A stretch of DNA of 61,685 nucleotides from Clostridia bacterium (GCA_902363595.1 CABJAP010000021.1:1-61685), one strand, 5' to 3'; positions 33,725-42,804 are shown, counted from the first letter of the stretch. Translations and numbers: made by a program. Notes: a model not told the origin generated them from the letters alone.

Positions 33725-34369
33725 TTAGTTCCCTCTCTTTTTCTTAATACGTTTTTCCATATGCCCCAAAAGAAGGTCGCTGATCAGCGCGATCAGTGCG
33801 ATCAAGAAGCTGCCGCCAAAGGTCAGGGCTGTGTCGTAGATGGTAATGCCCCGATAAATGGCTACCCCCAGACCGCCCGCTCCGATGAAGGAGGCGATGG
33901 CTGCTACGGATATAGTCATCACCACCATATTGCGCAGACCGGCAATAATGACCCCCAGCGCCAGAGGCAGCTTGATTCTGGTCATAATCTGAAAGTTGGT
34001 GCTGCCCATGCCCCGGGCCGCCGTGACCACATCCTCACTCACACCCTTGATGCCCGCATAAGTATTTCGCACCATGGGCATGATTCCGTAAATGATCAGT
34101 GCCACCACCGCCGTTGTGTTTCCGATCCCTAATAGGGGAATCAACATTCCCAAAAGGGAGATGGAAGGGATAGTGTAAAAAACATTGGCAATGCCCAAAA
34201 CAGGCGGCGCCGCCTTCTCGTGCTCCGCAATCCAAATCCCCAGCAGCAGACCGATCACCCCTGCAAAGACAATGGCGATCAAAGATAAACCAATATGCTC
34301 TGCGATCAGCTGGAGAAACCAATCTTTTCTTTCAATATACAGGCTGATAACTTCTTTCACAAACTCCAA
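33725..34369 (-). CDS. Osmoprotectant ABC transporter permease (OpuCB/OpuCD-like)
   Basis: Permease of 214 residues with about six helices and the EAA-type loop (KGVSEDVVTAARGMGSTNFQ, about 115-134). It appears to use a TTG start at 34367-34369 with GGAGGA 7 bases upstream. There is only one permease gene, so the channel is probably a homodimer. It begins 16 bases after the PNPOx-ferredoxin gene. Confidence 0.9.
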   Translation of the reverse strand: MEFVKEVISLYIERKDWFLQLIAEHIGLSLIAIVFAGVIGLLLGIWIAEHEKAAPPVLGIANVFYTIPSISLLGMLIPLLGIGNTTAVVALIIYGIMPMVRNTYAGIKGVSEDVVTAARGMGSTNFQIMTRIKLPLALGVIIAGLRNMVVMTISVAAIASFIGAGGLGVAIYRGITIYDTALTFGGSFLIALIALISDLLLGHMEKRIKKKRGN

Positions 34370-34385
34370 AGCGTGCTCCTCCTTA

Positions 34386-34994
34386 TCATGGATGCAGCCT
34401 GCGAATCGCTCCCTGCGGGCACGCCGCCAGACATGCGCCGCATTGCAGGCAATGACTCTTCATTATACCATAGGCTTGTCCCTTCACAATACATTTTTGA
34501 GGACAAACCGGAAGACAAAGCCCGCATCCGATGCAATCGTCCGTAATCTCAAACCCGGCCGCTTCTTCCTCTGTGTTGTATGCAAAGGTCTCCCGATTGA
34601 TAGGATAGCTGAGAAGATCGAACCATTCGCCGCTGCCTTCATAAATCAGAAAAGCCTCCAAAGCATCCCTCGTCTTGCCGGGATATACCTCGTTCATCCC
34701 CGGATTGGCTTCAAAGACCCGGTCCACCCATTGTTTGTCCACTTGCCGCACCTTGCCGCTGAATTTCAGCGATTGACAATCCGGACACATGGCGCTGAGG
34801 GCGACCCGTCCCGTATCAATCAGCTGTTTGTAAAAGGGCTTGCCTTTGGAAGTTACGATATACATGCCTTCGTCTGCTGCGATCATCACATTGATAATCC
34901 TGCTCTGGGGACGCCCCTTTTCATCCACAGTGGCCGCAGATGCGATCTTGACCTGACGAAACAAATCCACATATTTTCTCGCTTTCTCATTCAT
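34386..34994 (-). CDS. Pyridoxamine-5'-phosphate-oxidase-like flavoprotein fused to a 2[4Fe-4S] ferredoxin
   Basis: Protein of 202 residues. The N-terminal split-barrel (about 1-130; IASAATVDEKGRPQSRIINV, MYIVTSKGKPFYKQL) is of the PNPOx/FMN-binding type. The C-terminus has two ferredoxin motifs, CIGCGLCLPVCP and CLQCGACLAACP, each able to hold a [4Fe-4S] cluster. Such fusions are common in anaerobes and are thought to be small flavin reductases. It is divergent from the HxlR regulator at 35084 (90-base gap), so that regulator may control it; it is followed closely by the osmoprotectant operon. Confidence 0.88.
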   Translation of the reverse strand: MNEKARKYVDLFRQVKIASAATVDEKGRPQSRIINVMIAADEGMYIVTSKGKPFYKQLIDTGRVALSAMCPDCQSLKFSGKVRQVDKQWVDRVFEANPGMNEVYPGKTRDALEAFLIYEGSGEWFDLLSYPINRETFAYNTEEEAAGFEITDDCIGCGLCLPVCPQKCIVKGQAYGIMKSHCLQCGACLAACPQGAIRRLHP

Positions 34995-35083
34995 TATCCT
35001 TTACCTCTTCTTTTTCTTTTATTATAATAGGAATTAGTTTATCTGCCGTAATACAACCTGTTTATAGAAAGGAGCCGATCCAC

Positions 35084-35434
35084 ATGCAAGAAAAAATTCC
35101 AAAATGTCCGGTGGAAATGACCCTTCAGCTCATTGGAAACAAGTGGAAGGTCCTGATTATCCGCGACCTGCTCTCCGGGACGAAACGTTTCAACGAACTG
35201 ATGCGTTCCCTGAGCGGCATCACCCAAAAGGTGCTGACCAGCAATCTTCGCGATATGGAAAAGGCCGGTCTTCTAAATCGCACCGTTTACCCGGAAGTTC
35301 CGCCCAGAGTGGAATATTCTCTTACCGAAACAGGACTCAGCCTGCAGCCAGTCCTAAAATCCATGATCGATTGGGGAACCGCTTATAAAGAGCAGCTTAC
35401 AGATGACGAGCCGCCGCAGAAAATTTCCCGGTAA
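35084..35434 (+). CDS. HxlR-family transcriptional regulator
   Basis: Protein of 116 residues with the HxlR winged helix: CPVEMTLQLIGNKWKVLIIR, FNELMRSLSGITQKVLTSNL, EYSLTETGLSL. The leading cysteine (residue 6) is a redox-sensing position in several relatives. AAGGAG site before the ATG. It is divergent from the flavin/ferredoxin gene, a common regulator-target pairing. Its 3' end overlaps the macrodomain gene by 52 bases on the opposite strand. Confidence 0.9.
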   Translation: MQEKIPKCPVEMTLQLIGNKWKVLIIRDLLSGTKRFNELMRSLSGITQKVLTSNLRDMEKAGLLNRTVYPEVPPRVEYSLTETGLSLQPVLKSMIDWGTAYKEQLTDDEPPQKISR

Positions 35435-36228
35435 ATCTCATAGTCCCTTTCTTTGAATACATTGAAAATCACCGTATCCAGCTCCCCGTTTTCCCTCAGA
35501 AAATCGCGGACAGTTTTCACTGCGATCTCTGCAGCAATCTCCTGGGGAAAGTGGAATTCTCCGGTGGAAATACAGCAAAAGGCGATGCTCTTTAGTCCCT
35601 TTTCTGCCGCCAATCGAAGGCAGGATTCATAGCAGCCGGCCAGCAGCCGGCAGTCCTCATCTGTCAACGTATCTGCAACGATAGGACCTACTGTATGAAT
35701 CACATATCTGCAGGGAAGGTTATATCCGCTGGTGATCTTGGCAGTTCCCGCAGGTTCGCTATGTCCCTGGGCTTTCATGATCCTGCTGCATTCCTCCCGC
35801 AGCTGCACCCCCGCAGCCGAGTGAATTGCGTTATCGATGCATCCGTGACAGGGTACAAAACATCCCAGAAGCTGTGAATTGGCCGCATTGACAATGGCAT
35901 CCGCCGCCAGGGTAGTGATATCTCCCCGCCAAAGAACCATCCGCTCCCCATGTTCCATAGCGCACCCCAATTCCTCTTTCACAGATGCAAGGCGTGAAAT
36001 AGAGACAATGCCCTTTTCCCGGGCCTCCTGCTGTAGGAACTGATCTTGGACTTTCAGAAAATCCTCATCCATCGGTTCCGGCATACGGATATTCATAAAG
36101 GATCGCATCAGCCTTCTTTTTTCGAGTTTCCCTTTGGGAATGACCAAATCCTTATAGCGGCCGCTGTCTCTTTTCAGCTCCCTTACCAGATATTCCAGCT
36201 GTTCTTCTTGTGTATCAAACTGACTCAT
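35383..36228 (-). CDS. Macrodomain ADP-ribosyl hydrolase (SirTM-linked type)
   Basis: Protein of 281 residues. After a helical N-terminal part the macrodomain runs from about 100 to 270: VLWRGDITTLAADAIVNAAN, then GCFVPCHGCIDNAIHSAAGV and YVIHTVGPI. The C.H..C cluster is the zinc site of the macrodomains found beside class-M sirtuins, which remove protein-linked mono-ADP-ribose. The start with GGAG 9 bases upstream is 36228; earlier ATG/TTG codons at 36237 and 36249 overlap the sirtuin stop. Forms an operon with the sirtuin gene. Confidence 0.9.
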   Translation of the reverse strand: MSQFDTQEEQLEYLVRELKRDSGRYKDLVIPKGKLEKRRLMRSFMNIRMPEPMDEDFLKVQDQFLQQEAREKGIVSISRLASVKEELGCAMEHGERMVLWRGDITTLAADAIVNAANSQLLGCFVPCHGCIDNAIHSAAGVQLREECSRIMKAQGHSEPAGTAKITSGYNLPCRYVIHTVGPIVADTLTDEDCRLLAGCYESCLRLAAEKGLKSIAFCCISTGEFHFPQEIAAEIAVKTVRDFLRENGELDTVIFNVFKERDYEIYREIFCGGSSSVSCSL

Positions 36229-36245
36229 CCGTCCCATCTCCTTTT

Positions 36246-37118
36246 TCAAAGCCTCGATTCGTACAGCAATAATTGGTTGAGTAGTTCCCCGATATCCCCA
36301 TCCACGCAGATGGATCGATCCTCAATTTCACCCGGCGCCCAGGCTTCTCCCCGATTGATGCAAATGTAAAAAGCGCGGCTCATGCCCTTTGTCATCTTCC
36401 AGAAGGGATATTTAATGATGCCGGGGGTATTCATGCCCACACCCAGCTCCAGGAACACGATGCTTTTTTCCATGTTTTCGTTTAAAAACGCCTCATATCG
36501 CCGGGCAGCCCGGTGCCAGCTCTCATCTTCCACAAAAAAGCCGTCTGCGCGGAGATTGACCTCCATCTCACCGCCGCATACCGGACATTTCGGCACCAGC
36601 GAGGATGGAATACGGCAGTTTTTCTGGTGCTTCACCATTTCCCGGACCTGATTTTCATTCTCATACAGCCTTTTGTGGCAAGCCCGCTTGCACTGAAAAA
36701 GTCCGTAATCCCCCTGAGTCGCAAAAATCCGATCATCGTCAAATCCCGCCAGCTGAAATTGATGGTCCACATTGGTGGTGATGACAAAATAATTCCTGTC
36801 GTTCACCAGCTGAAATAAATCCTTGTATGCCCGGCCCGCTTCCATATCGTAGCGGTTGACATAAATATGCCTGCTCCAATAGGCCCACTTTTCCTCCGGG
36901 GTTTTAAACGGATAAAAACCTGCCGAGTACATATCCGTCATCCCATACCGCTCGATGAACTCGGAAAAATTGTCGGTAAAACGGGGTCCGTCGTAAGTAA
37001 AGCCTGCTGACGCAGAAAGACCGGCACCGGCCCCAATGACAAGGGCATCGGCCCGGTTTAAAATAAGAGCCATGCTCCTCAGTTTCTCTTTATTGCTGTC
37101 CCGTTTCCTATCTTCCAT
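36246..37118 (-). CDS. Class-M sirtuin (SirTM), protein ADP-ribosyltransferase
   Basis: Protein of 290 residues with the NAD-binding start VIGAGAGLSASAGF, a helical insert, FVITTNVDHQFQLAGF and ATQGDYG. The Q in ATQG replaces the general-base histidine of ordinary sirtuins, and N and D in TNVD match the SirTM catalytic set. A CPVCGG zinc pair is present. SirTMs ADP-ribosylate lipoylated GcvH-like proteins in some Gram-positives; the usual LplA2 and GcvH-L partners are not in this window. GAGGAGG site before the ATG. Confidence 0.92.
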   Translation of the reverse strand: MEDRKRDSNKEKLRSMALILNRADALVIGAGAGLSASAGFTYDGPRFTDNFSEFIERYGMTDMYSAGFYPFKTPEEKWAYWSRHIYVNRYDMEAGRAYKDLFQLVNDRNYFVITTNVDHQFQLAGFDDDRIFATQGDYGLFQCKRACHKRLYENENQVREMVKHQKNCRIPSSLVPKCPVCGGEMEVNLRADGFFVEDESWHRAARRYEAFLNENMEKSIVFLELGVGMNTPGIIKYPFWKMTKGMSRAFYICINRGEAWAPGEIEDRSICVDGDIGELLNQLLLYESRL

Positions 37119-37253
37119 GGCCGCGGCCTCCTCTATTCATGTTAAGTCTATTATGACCGCATGTTTTCAGCTTGTAAAGACGGCACTTTAAAGTGGGATA
37201 GGCACCAAAAGGATACCATTGGCGGGCATCAGCCCGAAAAAGCCCTCAGCATT

Positions 37254-38585
37254 TCAGGCGTATGCATATCGATCTTTTCTGGAAATGAGAAAGATAATTG
37301 CCACAAAAAACCCAAGAATTTCTGCTATCGGCACAGCGATCCAAATCCCAGCGCCGCCCAGTAAATAAGGCAGAATAAGAATCGCTCCCACAATGAAAAT
37401 AAAGGTTCTGGAAAAGGATATGACAGCCGATATCTTCCCGTCGGAAAAGGCCGTAAACATGGAAGAAGCAAAGATGCCCAGACCCATGATCAGGAACGCC
37501 GGCGAATACAGCCAGAACCCGTTTAGGGCGATATCATAAACCCTGCTGTCTGCGGGCGTAAAAATTGTAAGGGCATGGGTTACGGTCAACTGGATCAGGA
37601 TATTTGCCAGGACGGAGCTTATGATCAAGAATAAGATACTGCTTTTAAAGATTTTTTTTAATTGCTCTTGATCTCCGCTTCCGTACTTAAAGCTGATGAT
37701 CGGCGCGATCCCGTTGGAGTAGCCAAAATAGAGGGCGGTAAATAGATATTGGAAATATAGCAGGATCGTTATTGAAGCAACGCCGTCTTCTCCGTAAAAA
37801 TCCAGTAAGATATAGTTGAACAAAAATGTCGTTGCAGCATTGGCTAAATTCACCACCATCTCTGAAGAACCGTTTGCACATGACTGCCGAAGAACCTTCC
37901 AGTCCACTGCCGGTCTGACCAAATGAAGCGGATTCTCTTTTTTCTTCAGAAAAAAGACCGATCCGACAACAGCAGGAACGCAATATCCCAATCCGGTAGC
38001 CAGAGCCGCGCCAGACACGCCCATATCCAGCGGCGCCATGAAAATAAAGTCCAATACAATGTTCACAATACCAGCGGACACAGTAACCATCAAGCCGAGA
38101 GCAGGTTTTCCCGCAGTAACCAAAAAGGTCTGGAAGGCCGTCTGCAGGAAAAAGGCAGGGGCAAAGGCAAATATAATTCTGCCGTATGCAAGAGACATGG
38201 GAAGCTGTCTTTCGCTTGCTCCCAGCAACAGAACGATTTCCTCCAGAAACAAGTTGCCTGCAACGGCAAATACAATGCCAATCACCAGCTCCACGACAAT
38301 TAGAAAGCTTAAAATTTTCTGTGCCTCTCTTTGCTTCCCTTCTCCCAGTTTTCTGGCTGCAATGGCGCTTCCTCCGGTAGCGATCATGATTCCAATGGCC
38401 ATTTCAAAGCAGATTGCCGGGTAAATCATGTTTACAGCCGACAGCGCTGTCGTTCCCGCCAGACGGGATACAAACATGCCGTCAACAATTATATACATGG
38501 ACAAGGTAATCATCATAATTACATTGGGAATGGCAAAGGACAGCAAGGAAGCAAATGTAAACTTCCCGGCCAGTTTATTCTCCAT
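37254..38585 (-). CDS. MATE-family multidrug efflux transporter
   Basis: Protein of 443 residues with about 12 helices, of the MatE/NorM-DinF superfamily: PNVIMMITLSMYIIVDGMFV, AGTTALSAVNMIYPAI, GSAIAARKLGEGKQREAQ and a second half mirroring the first (FYGEDGVASITILLYFQYLF, SNGIAPIISFKYGSGDQEQL). It exports drugs or metabolites with cation coupling. The first codons overlap the end of the marR-like gene (11 bases), so the pump is under that repressor's promoter. Confidence 0.93.
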   Translation of the reverse strand: MENKLAGKFTFASLLSFAIPNVIMMITLSMYIIVDGMFVSRLAGTTALSAVNMIYPAICFEMAIGIMIATGGSAIAARKLGEGKQREAQKILSFLIVVELVIGIVFAVAGNLFLEEIVLLLGASERQLPMSLAYGRIIFAFAPAFFLQTAFQTFLVTAGKPALGLMVTVSAGIVNIVLDFIFMAPLDMGVSGAALATGLGYCVPAVVGSVFFLKKKENPLHLVRPAVDWKVLRQSCANGSSEMVVNLANAATTFLFNYILLDFYGEDGVASITILLYFQYLFTALYFGYSNGIAPIISFKYGSGDQEQLKKIFKSSILFLIISSVLANILIQLTVTHALTIFTPADSRVYDIALNGFWLYSPAFLIMGLGIFASSMFTAFSDGKISAVISFSRTFIFIVGAILILPYLLGGAGIWIAVPIAEILGFFVAIIFLISRKDRYAYA

Positions 38586-39015
38586 GTTCCATTTCCTCCT
38601 TTAATAATTCATAGTAGTTTGTATTGCAGGCAATCAGCTGAGCTCGCTGCTCTTGTCCCATCTTTTTCATAGCCTTCTCTTCCATCTTATAAAGGGGCTC
38701 CAGTATGGAAGCTGCAAATGCTTTTCCCTTTTCTGTAAATGCGACGAGCCGTTCACGCTTATTCTCTGTATTTGCTGTTATTGTAAGATAGCCTTTCTTC
38801 TCAAAATCCAGCAAAATGCCATGGACGGTCTGCTTGGGCAGCGCCCACCATTGGCAAATTTGTTTTTGCGTACAAGTCTGACAATCGTCCAGCGTATATA
38901 AAATGACGAGAGCATTATAGTTGAGTCCGTGCTTTTTCGCCCATACTCCGTACAAGTCCAGAGTGCCGCTCAGCGCACGATTTACCAGCTTGATCTGTTC
39001 ACGAATATTCATCAT
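38575..39015 (-). CDS. MarR-family transcriptional repressor
   Basis: Protein of 146 residues: helical start, a winged helix (TCTQKQICQWWALPKQTVHG then LLDFEKKGYLTITANTENKR) and a C-terminal dimerisation helix. First gene of a two-gene operon with the MATE pump and preceded by two palindromic sites placed over the promoter, the classical self-repressing layout. Binding of a drug or phenolic compound probably relieves repression; the ligand is unknown. Confidence 0.92.
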   Translation of the reverse strand: MMNIREQIKLVNRALSGTLDLYGVWAKKHGLNYNALVILYTLDDCQTCTQKQICQWWALPKQTVHGILLDFEKKGYLTITANTENKRERLVAFTEKGKAFAASILEPLYKMEEKAMKKMGQEQRAQLIACNTNYYELLKEEMEHGE

Positions 39016-39029
39016 TCACCTCCACAAAA

Positions 39030-39081
39030 TAGTACTGATTCGTACCATGTTTATTATAGTACGGATTAGTACTATTGTCAA
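39030..39081 (-). promoter_or_regulatory. Promoter with two MarR-type operators
   Basis: On the minus strand TTGACA (complement of 39076-39081), a 17-base spacer and TATAAT (complement of 39053-39058) form a near-ideal sigma-A promoter. The palindrome AGTACGGATTAGTACT (39058-39073) fills the spacer, and a second copy AGTACTGATTCGTAC (39031-39045) lies just downstream, 27 bases away. The regulator would block RNA polymerase and its own message. Confidence 0.85.
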
Positions 39082-39159
39082 TGTCAAATTTCAAACATCT
39101 TGCATCCCAATTTTGGTTATTATAAAATAGAGGAACCATCAAACAACGGAGGATGAATT

Positions 39160-40470
39160 ATGACAACGAATATCAACAAACAGCTCTTTGACTTTATCGA
39201 AAAAAGTCCCAGCTGTTTTCACGCCATTGACAATATGAAAAAGGAATTGACTGAACATGGATTTGAGGAACTGAGTGAGGCCGATTCCTGGAAGCTGGTC
39301 CGGGGAGGGCGCTATTTTGTAACACGAAACCTTTCCTCCCTGATCGCCTTTCATATCCCAAAAGAGGACGGAAGCGGATTTCATATCACGGCCAGCCACA
39401 GCGACTCGCCGACTTTTAAGATTAAAGAAAACTGTGAAATAGAAAAAGAGCAGCATTATATCCAGCTCAACGTGGAAAAATACGGCGGCATGTCCATGGC
39501 CCCCTGGCTTGACCGGCCGCTGTCCGCAGCCGGGCGGGTTCTGGTGAAGGACGGCTCATCCGTTCAAACCCGGCTCGTGTCCATTAACCGGGATTTGCTG
39601 CTGATCCCCAGCCTGGCCATTCATATGAATAAGGAAGTGAACGACGGCTATAAATTCAATGCCCAGACCGATCTTCTACCCTTATACGGCAGTGAAAACG
39701 CCCGCGGCAGCTTTATGAAACTGATCGCAGAGGCCGCGGATACGGAAGAAGATGCCATCTTGGGCAATGATCTCTTTTTATATCTGCGCATGAAAGGCAG
39801 TCTTTGGGGCGCGGACGACGAATTTATTTCCTGTCCCAGATTGGATGACCTTCAATGCGCCTTTGCCTCCCTCAAAGGCTTTCTGGCAGCGGAAAGCCCT
39901 GCTGCCATCTCGGTTCATTGCACGCTGGATAATGAAGAGACGGGAAGCGGCACCAAGCAGGGAGCAGCGTCCACCTTCCTCAAGGATACGCTGAAGCGGA
40001 TTTTAATGGGCCTGGGTGCAGATCAGGAGGCCTACCATACCATGCTGGCAAACAGCTTTATGCTTTCGGCGGACAACGCTCATGCCGTTCACCCCAGCCA
40101 CACGGACAAAACCGATCCCACCAACCGGCCTTACATGAATCACGGCGTGGTGATCAAGTATAACGCCAACCAAAAATACACCACCGACGGCGTATCGGCT
40201 GCCATATTCAAATCTATCTGTGAGAAAGCGGATGTTCCCTGTCAAACCTTCCTCAACCGGTCGGACATGGCCGGCGGCTCCACCCTGGGCAATATTTCCA
40301 ACACCCAGGTGCCCATGAATACGGTGGATATCGGCCTGGCCCAGCTGGCGATGCATACTCCATATGAAACAGCCGGTTCAAAGGATACCGCCTTTCTGAT
40401 TCAGGCCATCAAGGAATTTTATCAAACGGAAATCCGCTGCAGACAGGACGGCAGCTATACGATTATCTGA
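39160..40470 (+). CDS. M18-family aminopeptidase
   Basis: Cytosolic metallo-aminopeptidase of 436 residues, active on N-terminal acidic or neutral residues. Metal and catalytic residues occur in order: TASHSDSPTF (His), SCPRLDDLQCAFA (Asp), DNEETGSGTKQGA (Glu-Glu), DMAGGSTLGNI (Asp) and AMHTPYETAG (His). Length is normal. AACGGAGG lies 6 bases before the ATG. The last 8 bases overlap the convergent permease gene. It fits a peptide- and amino-acid-fermenting lifestyle. Confidence 0.95.
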   Translation: MTTNINKQLFDFIEKSPSCFHAIDNMKKELTEHGFEELSEADSWKLVRGGRYFVTRNLSSLIAFHIPKEDGSGFHITASHSDSPTFKIKENCEIEKEQHYIQLNVEKYGGMSMAPWLDRPLSAAGRVLVKDGSSVQTRLVSINRDLLLIPSLAIHMNKEVNDGYKFNAQTDLLPLYGSENARGSFMKLIAEAADTEEDAILGNDLFLYLRMKGSLWGADDEFISCPRLDDLQCAFASLKGFLAAESPAAISVHCTLDNEETGSGTKQGAASTFLKDTLKRILMGLGADQEAYHTMLANSFMLSADNAHAVHPSHTDKTDPTNRPYMNHGVVIKYNANQKYTTDGVSAAIFKSICEKADVPCQTFLNRSDMAGGSTLGNISNTQVPMNTVDIGLAQLAMHTPYETAGSKDTAFLIQAIKEFYQTEIRCRQDGSYTII

Positions 40471-41830
40471 GAAAGCTGTGCCTTCTGCCATAAAGAAAAT
40501 AGATGGACATACCGACAGCGGTCCAGATGAAGAATACCTTCCAGGTAACCGTACTCAGCTGCAGGGCAAGAAAGGCGCACATCACCATGGCAATCAGAGG
40601 CACAAGAGGGACTACCGGAACGCGAAAGCCACGGCGCAATTCCGGGCGGGACACCCGCAGCACTATTACGGTCACTGATACCAAAGAAAAGGCCCACAAG
40701 GTTCCCATGTTGCATAGCTCGGCAATGGTCCCGATGGGAAGAAAACCGCCTAAAACGCATCCCATCAGCCATACGCAGGCCACTGCTTTTGTCGGCACCC
40801 CGTTTTTGCTCACTCTGGAAAAAGCCGGAGGCAGCAGCCCATCCCGGGACATGGAGTAGATCAGCCTGGATTCACTTCCTAAAAACACCAGCACCCCGGT
40901 AGTCAGTCCTGCGATGGCTCCCGCCGATACCATAGCCGCTCCCCATCGAATGCCTGCTTCGTTGAGGGCAAAGGCCACCGGAGCGGCAACACCAGCGTAG
41001 GAAGAGTAACGGGTCACGCCTGTCAGCATAAAGGTTACGACAATATACAAAACCGTAGCCATCACCAGAGAACCGATGATTCCCTTGGGCATGTTCCGCT
41101 GCGGGTCGATCACCTCTTCCGCGGAATTGGCAATGGCATCAAACCCCAGATAGGCAAAGAATACCACCGCAGCGCCAGAGCAGACACCTTCCCATCCAAA
41201 AGGCAGGAAGGGATCGTAATTGGCCGGGTCGATGCGGCCGGCAACCAGAACGATGAACAGCAGAATGACCGTCAGCTTAATGGCAACCAGAAGATTGTTC
41301 AGTCTGGCGCTTTCTTTCGATCCTTTCAGCTGCAAAAGGGCCATGATCGTAATGATGCCGGCTGCCGGAAGATTGATCGCTCCTCCGCTGGATGGGTCGG
41401 CAAGAATGGCCTGGGGAAGCTCCAGCCCCAGGACCGGCAGAACATTGGAAATATACGCTGACCAGCCCACCGCTACTGCCGACATAGCCACCACGTATTC
41501 CAGCGTCAGGCACCATCCTATGAACCAGCCGAAGATTTCCCCCAGCCCCGCGTAAGCGAAGGTATACGCACCCCCGGAGGCGGGAATGGAGGATGCCAGT
41601 TCCGCGTAGCATAAAGCCGCGCAGCCGCAGGCGATCCCGGCCAGAAGAAAAGAAAAGACCAGTCCCGGTCCGGCATGTTCCGCGGCAGCCACCCCCGTAA
41701 TCACAAAAATTCCCGAACCGATGATGACGCCGATCCCCATCATGGTCAGTTCAAAAGCGCCTAAAGTCCGCTTCAGCCCTCCCCCGCCGGTCTTTCCGAT
41801 GGGCAGCTTCTTAAAAATGGTATTCTTCAT
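40463..41830 (-). CDS. APC-superfamily amino-acid permease (CAT-like)
   Basis: Protein of 455 residues with about 12 helices. Signatures: GIGVIIGSGIFVITGVAAAE (helix 1), CYAELASSIPASGGAYTFAY, FFAYLGFDAIANSAEEVIDP and FRVPVVPLVPLIAMV. The order is typical of cationic-amino-acid and related transporters. It uses proton or exchange transport to take up amino acids. Convergent with the aminopeptidase gene, overlapping 8 bases. A poorly T-rich gap follows upstream. Confidence 0.93.
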   Translation of the reverse strand: MKNTIFKKLPIGKTGGGGLKRTLGAFELTMMGIGVIIGSGIFVITGVAAAEHAGPGLVFSFLLAGIACGCAALCYAELASSIPASGGAYTFAYAGLGEIFGWFIGWCLTLEYVVAMSAVAVGWSAYISNVLPVLGLELPQAILADPSSGGAINLPAAGIITIMALLQLKGSKESARLNNLLVAIKLTVILLFIVLVAGRIDPANYDPFLPFGWEGVCSGAAVVFFAYLGFDAIANSAEEVIDPQRNMPKGIIGSLVMATVLYIVVTFMLTGVTRYSSYAGVAAPVAFALNEAGIRWGAAMVSAGAIAGLTTGVLVFLGSESRLIYSMSRDGLLPPAFSRVSKNGVPTKAVACVWLMGCVLGGFLPIGTIAELCNMGTLWAFSLVSVTVIVLRVSRPELRRGFRVPVVPLVPLIAMVMCAFLALQLSTVTWKVFFIWTAVGMSIYFLYGRRHSFLR

Positions 41831-42029
41831 GTTATATTTCCTCTTTCCGCCAAGATACTCTTTAAAGTATATTAGCCGGACCGGGAAATATTAAAAGCTT
41901 TCTGATTTTATGTAATTTCCTCTCCTGCTATTTAACAAAAAAACTGCCGACATAGAAATACGGATATTTGGAACCTTGTTTTGTGTAGACATTCGTTGGA
42001 TCGATTAAGCTAGAGAAAATTAAGAGTTT

Positions 42030-42191
42030 GGTTCAACAATCGGGGAAAACAACTCATTTGTTGAGCTAAAACACAGGCTTGCAGGCTGCCTAAATGGAAA
42101 AAACTTGTATATCAAAGCCTTTGTCAAAAATTGCAGCCTGTAGGCGTTGAAAAATCTCAACAACAAGAAAAAATTAATGCATTGTTGAACC
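42030..42191. repeat. MITE-like imperfect inverted repeat
   Basis: GGTTCAACAAT (42030-42040) and its exact complement (42181-42191) bound a 162-base element. Inside, each arm carries TTGTTGAG at a similar distance from the end and a CAGGCTGC-like block (about 42074-42082 and 42133-42140), so the arms match for roughly 60 bases with gaps around an A/T-rich centre. No transposase gene is near. The whole 41831-42356 gap shows no coding gene. It could be a decayed mobile element or a long hairpin RNA. Confidence 0.55.
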
Positions 42192-42356
42192 AATTCTCTC
42201 ATTCGACAACTTTCGGCACCACCCTCGGCAGTGCTGTCCCAATTGATCAATATCAATTTCATCGATATTTCCTGCATAATGAAAAAGAGCAGGGATGCTC
42301 TCTGGTATCTCCGCTCTTCTTCTCGTTTATTGCCCTTTGATCAGGCTGCCCTCCGA

Positions 42357-42746
42357 TTATTTTTCTGCTTTTTTATCTGCCTTTGCCTGAAATTTTTCAT
42401 TATCGACGATGAACCGTTCATGGTTTCCCTCACCGATGACACCGGCTTCATCTCTGGCGGTTACATGAAAGGTCAGCTTTCTGTCGTCCACAGCGATCAG
42501 CTCACTTTCGCAGGTCACAGTCATGCCCAGCGGCGTAGCGGCCGTATGCTTGATATCCAGCGCCGTACCCACGGTTCCCTGTCCATCTTCCAGATGAGGC
42601 GCCGCGCTCATCCAGGCTGTCTTTTCCATCAACGCGATCATGGCCGGAGTGGCAAATACCTTTAATGTGCCGCTTCCCATGGACAGAGCGCTGTTTTCTT
42701 CACAAACGGTCACCTGCTGCATCCCCTTGATTCCTGTTTCTAACAT
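42357..42746 (-). CDS. FlK-like hot-dog-fold thioesterase
   Basis: Protein of 129 residues of the fluoroacetyl-CoA-thioesterase-like branch: VFATPAMIALMEKTAWM (Thr and Glu positions) and GTALDIKHTAATPLGMTVTC (His position) reproduce the Thr-Glu-His set of that family. The C-terminus is Lys-rich. It probably hydrolyses or binds a small acyl-CoA. Many anaerobe relatives act on ordinary short acyl-CoAs, so a link with fluoroacetate is not implied. Confidence 0.85.
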   Translation of the reverse strand: MLETGIKGMQQVTVCEENSALSMGSGTLKVFATPAMIALMEKTAWMSAAPHLEDGQGTVGTALDIKHTAATPLGMTVTCESELIAVDDRKLTFHVTARDEAGVIGEGNHERFIVDNEKFQAKADKKAEK

Positions 42747-42804
42747 AATCTAAGTCTCCTTTTACAATTTATCGTTTGCTTCCGGCGTATTTTAACATAC
42801 TTGT

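Noticed and set aside
34185..35027. Plus-strand 280-codon frame
   Set aside because: It is antisense to the permease and the PNPOx-ferredoxin genes, both of which have clear family motifs and binding sites.
42020..42277. An 85-codon minus-strand frame inside the MITE-like element
   Set aside because: Composition follows the inverted repeat and no domain or binding site is seen.
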